Assembly: GCA_964472565.1 (NCBI GenBank)
Contig: CAYYNB010000121.1
Coordinates: forward strand, 1-18,942
Reading direction: 5' to 3'
Length of the DNA stretch: 18,942 nucleotides
Source of the DNA: DATAMF01 sp964472565
Lineage (GTDB): Bacteria > Chloroflexota > Anaerolineae > Aggregatilineales > Aggregatilineaceae
Part shown: piece by piece, positions 14,835 through 18,942 of the stretch
Position numbering within the stretch: the first letter of the stretch is position 1
How the letters are laid out: every line of letters starts with the position of its first letter
Made by a program: the position numbers and the translations under genes
The notes under the pieces: generated by a model
Seen by the model: only the letters and a program-made list of their open reading frames with translations
The model's database searches: none
What the model was told of the DNA's origin: nothing

Positions 14835-14868
14835 CTGAACATTTTCTAAACATCTTTTGCATATCGTT
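14835..14868 (+). promoter_or_regulatory. Direct-repeat activator box and -10 of the beta-helix protein gene
   Basis: CTGAACAT (14835-14842), TTT, CTAAACAT (14846-14853), eight bases, then TATCGTT (14862-14868). The box agrees with the oppositely facing box at 14741-14759 in 16 of 19 positions, and the -10 word and all spacings are identical. A TTGACC at 14830-14835 is at the wrong distance from TATCGT to be a normal -35. The expected leader is about 24 bases and carries AAAGGAG (14885-14891). Confidence 0.75.
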
Positions 14869-14897
14869 ACCGCATCTGACATTCAAAGGAGAAACCA

Positions 14898-16607
14898 ATG
14901 TTCACACGAGGCATCCAACTGCTGTTGATCGGGGTTTTGCTGCTGCCCGCCGCTGGGCTAGCCCAGGCATTTCAGTCTAGCTCCCCGACAACCATCACCC
15001 TGAATGGCGCTTCCATCACCGTTGATGGGGCGGGGGCCGTTGTCGAGGGAACGACTGTCACCATCATCTCAGCCGGTGATTACAACATCAGCGGCCCGCT
15101 GACCGATGGGCAGGTGATCGTGAATACGCAGGATGAAGAACCAGTTCGCCTGATCTTAAATGGGGTCGAGCTTCGTTCTTCGACCAGCGCCCCGATCTAT
15201 ATCGCCGACGCCGAGGAAGCGCTGATCGTTCTCGCGGACGGAACCACCAACACCGTAACCGACAGCGCAGCCTATGTTTTCGCCAGCCCGGACGAAGACG
15301 AACCGAACGCCGCCGTTTTCAGCAAGAGCGATCTAAACATCAGCGGAAACGGGACTCTGATCGTCAGCGCGAACTACAACGATGGCATCGCCAGCAAAGA
15401 CGGTCTGACCATCGCCAGCGGAACGATCACCGTCAACGCCCTCGATGACGGTATTCGCGGCAAGGATTATCTCGTCGTTCAATCCGGCACCATCACGGTT
15501 AATGCCCAGGGCGACGGCCTGAAATCCGACAACGAAGAGGATGCCGCCCTCGGCTACATTTCCATCGAAAACGGCGTTCTGAATATCACCGCTGGCGGCG
15601 ATGCGTTCGATGCGCAAACCAACGTCCACATCTCCGCTGGCGATTTTGTGATCACATCCGGCGGCGGGGCCAGCGGTGTTGTCGATGCATCCACCTCAGC
15701 CAAAGGCATCAAAGGGACAGCGAACGTCACCATTGACGGCGGCACGTTCACCATTGATTCAGCCGACGACGCCATCCACTCCAACAACAGCCTGATCGTC
15801 AACGGCGGCACCTTTACCATCTCGTCCGGCGATGACGGCATGCATACCGATGCCACCCTGGAGATCAACAGCGGCGACATCAACATCACCTACTCGTATG
15901 AAGGCATCGAAAGCGCCGTGATCACCATCAACGGCGGCAATATTCACCTTGTCGCCACCGATGACGGCTTAAATGTCGCGGGGGGTGCAGATTCATCCGG
16001 CATGGGTGCTATGCCGGGCCAGGGAGGTGGCCCCGGCGGCAGAGGGGGCCGTGGACAAGACAGTTTCGCGGCATCCGGTGATTACTTTCTCTATATCAAT
16101 GGCGGCTCCATCGTGGTGGATGCCATTGGTGATGGTATCGATGTCAACGGCACCATTGAGATGACCGGCGGTTTCGTCCTCGTCAATGGCCCCACCGAGC
16201 AAATGAACGGCGCGCTGGATTACGATGGGTTGTTTACCATCACCGGGGGATTTTTCGTCGCGGTGGGCAGCGCAGGCATGGCGCAGGCTCCCGGCACCAC
16301 ATCGTCTCAATATTCGCTGCTGCTGAATCTGGACTCAATGGAAGGACCGGGCACCCTGATCCACATCCAGGCCAGTGATGGAACCGGCCTTCTGACCTTT
16401 GCTCCCACCAAACTCTACCAGTCCATCGCTTTTTCGTCGCCCGATTTCGTCGCTGGGGTATCCTATGACGTTTATATCGGCGGCACTTCAGACGGCACAC
16501 TGACTGATGGCCTCTATCAGGGCGGCACCTACACCCCCGGCACCCTCTACACCAGCTTTACTATCTCAGACATCGTAACCGCCATCGGTGCTGCCCGGTT
16601 CCGCTAA
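14898..16607 (+). CDS. Secreted beta-helix carbohydrate-binding protein, Cthe_2159 type
   Basis: A 569-residue exported protein. Signal peptide 1-24 (ending GLAQA). From about residue 140 to 450 it is built of repeats of roughly 20-22 residues, each with a beta-strand pair and an Asp-rich turn: NDGIASKDGLTI, LDDGIRGKDYLVV, GDGLKSDNEED, DDAIHSNNSLIVNGGTFTI, GDDGMHTDATLEI, YEGIESAVITING, DDGLNVAGG. This is the pattern of the Cthe_2159 carbohydrate-binding family, whose founder is a calcium-dependent beta-helix that binds acidic polysaccharide; the Asp turns would hold calcium. A Gly-rich loop (368-387, GMGAMPGQGGGPGGRGGRGQ) interrupts the helix. The C-terminal 110 residues form a separate beta-rich part. 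The gene is divergent from the VTC-CotH operon and shares its box promoter. It could be an adhesin, a wall component or a substrate of the CotH-type kinase. Confidence 0.87.
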   Translation: MFTRGIQLLLIGVLLLPAAGLAQAFQSSSPTTITLNGASITVDGAGAVVEGTTVTIISAGDYNISGPLTDGQVIVNTQDEEPVRLILNGVELRSSTSAPIYIADAEEALIVLADGTTNTVTDSAAYVFASPDEDEPNAAVFSKSDLNISGNGTLIVSANYNDGIASKDGLTIASGTITVNALDDGIRGKDYLVVQSGTITVNAQGDGLKSDNEEDAALGYISIENGVLNITAGGDAFDAQTNVHISAGDFVITSGGGASGVVDASTSAKGIKGTANVTIDGGTFTIDSADDAIHSNNSLIVNGGTFTISSGDDGMHTDATLEINSGDINITYSYEGIESAVITINGGNIHLVATDDGLNVAGGADSSGMGAMPGQGGGPGGRGGRGQDSFAASGDYFLYINGGSIVVDAIGDGIDVNGTIEMTGGFVLVNGPTEQMNGALDYDGLFTITGGFFVAVGSAGMAQAPGTTSSQYSLLLNLDSMEGPGTLIHIQASDGTGLLTFAPTKLYQSIAFSSPDFVAGVSYDVYIGGTSDGTLTDGLYQGGTYTPGTLYTSFTISDIVTAIGAARFR

Positions 16608-16633
16608 GTCTATTCGAAGGGGGTGAGGTTCAT

Positions 16634-16670
16634 GCTAGATGGGGCGTGGCTTGTGCGCGCCCCATCTAGC
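16634..16670. terminator. Shared hairpin between convergent beta-helix and TIR genes
   Basis: A perfect 13-bp stem, GCTAGATGGGGCG (16634-16646) with CGCCCCATCTAGC (16658-16670), around an 11-base loop. It starts 26 bases after the beta-helix stop codon and includes the stop codon of the TIR gene (16666-16668). No T-run follows on either strand, so it may be a bidirectional terminator of the kind that lacks one, or a 3'-end protecting stem. Confidence 0.6.
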
Positions 16671-17814
16671 GGCTCCACCGCCACGCGGCAGCCAGATGAA
16701 CAATAAAAAGGCCCGCCATCAGAACAACCGCAGCAGGCACCACGCTCCCCCAGTTGGCGGTATCCGTCTGTGGAGGAACAATGATCGACAGCCCCATAAG
16801 TACCATCAAACCGATCAGCAGCCCATAACACCCACAGCAGCTTGTCACCTGGGAGCGAAAAATTTTCCTCGTTCGTTTTTGGCTGCTATCTCGATTCAGC
16901 GCCTCTCCCGTGACCGCGTGGCCCAACTCGCGGATTTCGGCAATCCAAAACAGCCGTTCAGGCACGGTTACAGTCCACAGCGGCGGAATCCACAGGCTGT
17001 AGTGGATAACCACATCCGTTTTTGGCATACCGGGCACGGATTTCGTCGTGATCTCCACCTCCGTTCGGACCTGTTTCGGTGAATTGACGACCAGCGCCCG
17101 GACATGCGACCCGCGTGTATAGTGCAGGTCGCCGGGCAATCCTCGCTTTTGTTTAGGCCGGTAAGAAAATAGTGGCGCAGCCTTATCCACGTTTCCAACA
17201 GGACGGTACTCAGCCAGTTCCAGGTATTCCCTGGCATGACCAAGTACCGCGCTCACACCCATTTCGGTTTCAACGGTCCATACAATATCAGCTTCTCGCG
17301 ACCTGCTGGCAGGTGTAACTGGCTCTGAGAAAGGCAGAATACCCTCGTTTTGGGCATCGCTCAGCATCTGAATGTCGTTTTTCGACCGCTGGAGCGCCAA
17401 TCGATACAACAGGCCCGTCTCGACGAACTGACCAAACAGCATCCGCTTGATATTATCTGGAATGCCGTCATCATGGCGCTTCCGTTGTGGCTCCCCCAGG
17501 ACGGCGGCCACCCGCTGCATCAAGGCTTGGCGCGCGGGTTGAACATCCCCCCGAAAATCGATAAGCGGCAGATCAGCCAGTTCGTCAGGAATCTCGCAGT
17601 TCCGAAATAACAGCGGGATAAGCGTGCCGTTGGCCGCCGCGATTTCATCCTGAACGCGTGGATCAGTGCATGCTTCGGGCGTCAGGACGATCAGGCCGAC
17701 CCGCCCTTCACCAACTACAGAATATCCGGCTTCGTTTAACAGTTCGCTCAGCGTTTGCGCGATATAATAATCATTCGGACTGTAACTGATAAAAATGCCC
17801 GCTTCAGGGTGCAT
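16666..17814 (-). CDS. TIR-like domain protein with two C-terminal membrane helices
   Basis: A 382-residue protein. Residues 6-100 resemble a TIR domain: GIFISYSPNDYYIAQTLSEL, LLNEAGYSVV, GLIVLTPEACTDPRVQDEI, LIPLLFRNCEIP. Compared with canonical TIR domains the segment between the second strand (YSVV, ends 34) and the next (GLIVLT, starts 40) is very short, so the BB loop and helix B are missing. E57 is in the place of the catalytic Glu of NAD-cleaving TIRs. Residues about 175-310 form an unassigned region (EADIVWTVETEMGVSAVLGH onward). The C-terminus has two membrane helices (about 327-347, 357-377). I start it at 17814, overlapping the upstream hydrolase gene by 11 bases; a start at 17841 is also possible. 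Function unknown: membrane-bound signalling or a defence-type effector are both guesses. Confidence 0.72.
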   Translation of the reverse strand: MHPEAGIFISYSPNDYYIAQTLSELLNEAGYSVVGEGRVGLIVLTPEACTDPRVQDEIAAANGTLIPLLFRNCEIPDELADLPLIDFRGDVQPARQALMQRVAAVLGEPQRKRHDDGIPDNIKRMLFGQFVETGLLYRLALQRSKNDIQMLSDAQNEGILPFSEPVTPASRSREADIVWTVETEMGVSAVLGHAREYLELAEYRPVGNVDKAAPLFSYRPKQKRGLPGDLHYTRGSHVRALVVNSPKQVRTEVEITTKSVPGMPKTDVVIHYSLWIPPLWTVTVPERLFWIAEIRELGHAVTGEALNRDSSQKRTRKIFRSQVTSCCGCYGLLIGLMVLMGLSIIVPPQTDTANWGSVVPAAVVLMAGLFIVHLAAAWRWSR

Positions 17815-18811
17815 AGCCTTCCACCGTAACCACCGCATCATAATCGCGACCTGTCGCCACCTGAATCTCCCCTGTCGTCAGGTTATATACCACCGACCAC
17901 TGGGTACTGCTCGCCTGTGCCACCTCTGCCAGCAAATCCATTGTTTCCCCAGCCGTCAACCTGCCGCTGCTCGCCTCTAGCGCTTCTGTGATCGTATCGT
18001 ACCGCCAGCACTGCCCGCTCGTGTCCTTGAACGACGCGCAGATAAAATTCGTCGCGATCAGCCAGGGCTTCTCGTTCGGCGTGACCACCATTTCCCCCCG
18101 GTAAAATTCGATCAGCACTGCTTGTCCCGCTGCATCCGCGATCAGGTAATGCAGCGGCGGCCCACCTTCAATCTGAATATTATAGTGGTTAAAAATTTCC
18201 AGCGCTTCGTCCACCGTCGCCGCCCGGTCCAATACCGCCCGGATAATCCCGATCGAGTCAATCGTCTCTCGCCCCGCTTCGACAGGCATATCCGTCGGAT
18301 CAACAGCCGCCATCGCTATCGCCAACCCGCGTTCATTCATCCCATCAAATGGCAGCAGCGGCGCATCCAGCAGCGCGCGTCGTTTTTCCAGCGGCAAATC
18401 TGCGATCCCATTCGCGGCCTCACCCTGAAAACCAAAATAAGCGAGGTCCACCATCGATACCGATGCATATCCCTCACTCGGATCAGTATACAGCAGCAGC
18501 GCCGGGCTGTGAGCCCAGTCGAAGTTACGTCCATACACCCGGCTGTTTTCATCTCCCAATGCCGCCAACAGCGAGCAGGCCCAGGCGGGTAATTCAGCCG
18601 AATAGCGCCATGCGCCTTCTGCCGCCGGATCGGGATAATCGCCATAGTAATGCATGATATACAGAGGATGTTCGTTGATCTGTTCCAGGCTGTTCAACGT
18701 CTGAATTTGTTCTTCGGTGAGATCACCCTGCCGTCTGTGGGCCTCGCCATCGAACGCCCCCATCGTCACAACGATGCTTATCCCAAGTAAAATAATCCAT
18801 CTTCGACACAT
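17804..18811 (-). CDS. Linear amide C-N hydrolase (Ntn type, choloylglycine hydrolase/C45-like)
   Basis: A 335-residue exported or membrane-anchored enzyme. After MCRRW there is a hydrophobic segment (6-20), then a propeptide-like region to about 78. ACSLLAALGDENSRVYGRNFDW (split here as ACSLLAALG and VYGRNFDW) places the likely nucleophile at C79, with R95, N96 and D98 in the conserved GRNFDW. Further family marks are GMNERGLAIAM, a helix TVDEALEIFNHYNI, HYLIADAAGQAVLIEF, ATNF, and TQWSVVYNLTTGEI near the end. Such enzymes cleave themselves so that Cys becomes the N-terminal nucleophile, and then hydrolyse non-peptide amide bonds (bile-salt, penicillin, N-acyl amides, ceramide-like). The substrate cannot be told. 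The ATG has GGGGAGG 5 bases upstream. It is first in an operon with the TIR-like gene. Confidence 0.85.
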   Translation of the reverse strand: MCRRWIILLGISIVVTMGAFDGEAHRRQGDLTEEQIQTLNSLEQINEHPLYIMHYYGDYPDPAAEGAWRYSAELPAWACSLLAALGDENSRVYGRNFDWAHSPALLLYTDPSEGYASVSMVDLAYFGFQGEAANGIADLPLEKRRALLDAPLLPFDGMNERGLAIAMAAVDPTDMPVEAGRETIDSIGIIRAVLDRAATVDEALEIFNHYNIQIEGGPPLHYLIADAAGQAVLIEFYRGEMVVTPNEKPWLIATNFICASFKDTSGQCWRYDTITEALEASSGRLTAGETMDLLAEVAQASSTQWSVVYNLTTGEIQVATGRDYDAVVTVEGYAP

Positions 18812-18840
18812 TTTTGCCTCCCCTAATCAACGGTTATGAA

Positions 18841-18867
18841 ATTATACGAACAATAAGACCGATCCAA
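18841..18867 (-). promoter_or_regulatory. Putative promoter of the hydrolase-TIR operon
   Basis: On the minus strand a perfect TATAAT (18846-18841) with TTGGAT (18867-18862) 15 bases upstream. The -10 lies 30 bases before the start codon, leaving a short leader with the strong ribosome site. The -35 is a poor match and the spacer is short. The promoter ends only a few bases from the repeat at the window edge. Confidence 0.5.
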
Positions 18868-18870
18868 GAA

Positions 18871-18942
18871 AATAATTATCCCATTCTTCCGGTTTGACTC
18901 CCCTTCCCTGAGGGAAGGGGTAAGGGGGGATGGGGTAAAGAA
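18871..18942 (+). repeat. Intergenic 72-bp repeat, copy 2 (window edge)
   Basis: Same element as 7199-7270, same orientation, 70 of 72 positions identical. The perfect inverted repeat is at 18900-18920 and the four G-runs at 18912-18935. The window ends inside or at the end of the match, so the true length is unknown. Here it lies upstream of the minus-strand hydrolase promoter, so it is not in the same transcript context as copy 1. Confidence 0.88.

Noticed and set aside
14830..14867. TTGACC as an ordinary -35 element for the beta-helix gene
   Set aside because: The distance to TATCGT is 26 bases and no better -10 occurs at 16-18 bases; the same -10 distance from the repeat box on both strands fits an activator promoter better.
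16634..16670. Perfect inverted repeat as a transposon end or attachment site
   Set aside because: It is a single hairpin between convergent stops with no duplicated flank or mobility gene; a shared terminator-type stem is simpler.

Overview
The window looks like chromosomal DNA of a free-living bacterium, most likely Chloroflexota (Anaerolineae-type). This rests on gene content and style: a PucR-type regulator, a family-5 solute-binding protein with a long-chain signal peptide, a membrane-anchored protein with a Pro/Thr linker and TPR-like tail, and a VTC/DUF4956/CotH/Cthe_2159-type surface module. I could not run a search, so the taxon is inference. There are no rRNA or tRNA genes, no transposase and no CRISPR array. 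Genes are densely packed on both strands.

Layout. 1-949: the start of a kynureninase-like gene (minus, cut by the window edge) diverges from an arylformamidase kynB (plus), a kynurenine-degradation pair. 1020-1379: a single-domain response regulator. 1412-2452 (minus): a single-pass membrane protein with a Pro/Thr-rich stalk and TPR-like tail. 2709-4343: a PucR-family regulator with a perfect 17-bp dyad upstream and a clear terminator downstream. 4401-5294 (minus): a multi-pass ABC-2-like membrane protein. 5462-9378: a peptide-type ABC importer operon (binding protein and two permeases, no ATPase) with a hairpin and an intergenic repeat between the binding protein and the permeases.

9443-14685 is one minus-strand operon read as VTC domain protein, DUF4956 membrane protein, secreted CotH-type kinase, OmpR-type response regulator, histidine kinase. 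Divergent from it (14898-16607) is a secreted beta-helix protein of the Cthe_2159 carbohydrate-binding type. The 212-bp region between them holds the most striking signal in the window: two oppositely facing promoters with the same architecture, an 11-bp direct-repeat box (CTGAACAW ... CTAAAYAT), 8 bases, then TATCGTT. A third related box lies between them. The geometry is that of an OmpR/PhoB-type activator site replacing the -35 element, so the two-component system at the end of the operon is the obvious candidate regulator. I read the whole as a regulated cell-surface module: a CotH-like kinase and a carbohydrate-binding beta-helix outside the cell, a VTC/DUF4956 pair at the membrane, and its own sensor and regulator.

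16666-18811 (minus): a secreted or anchored Ntn-type linear amide C-N hydrolase whose 3' end overlaps the start of a TIR-like protein with two C-terminal membrane helices. A 72-bp repeat (hairpin plus four G-runs) occurs twice in the same orientation, inside the ABC operon and at the right edge of the window.
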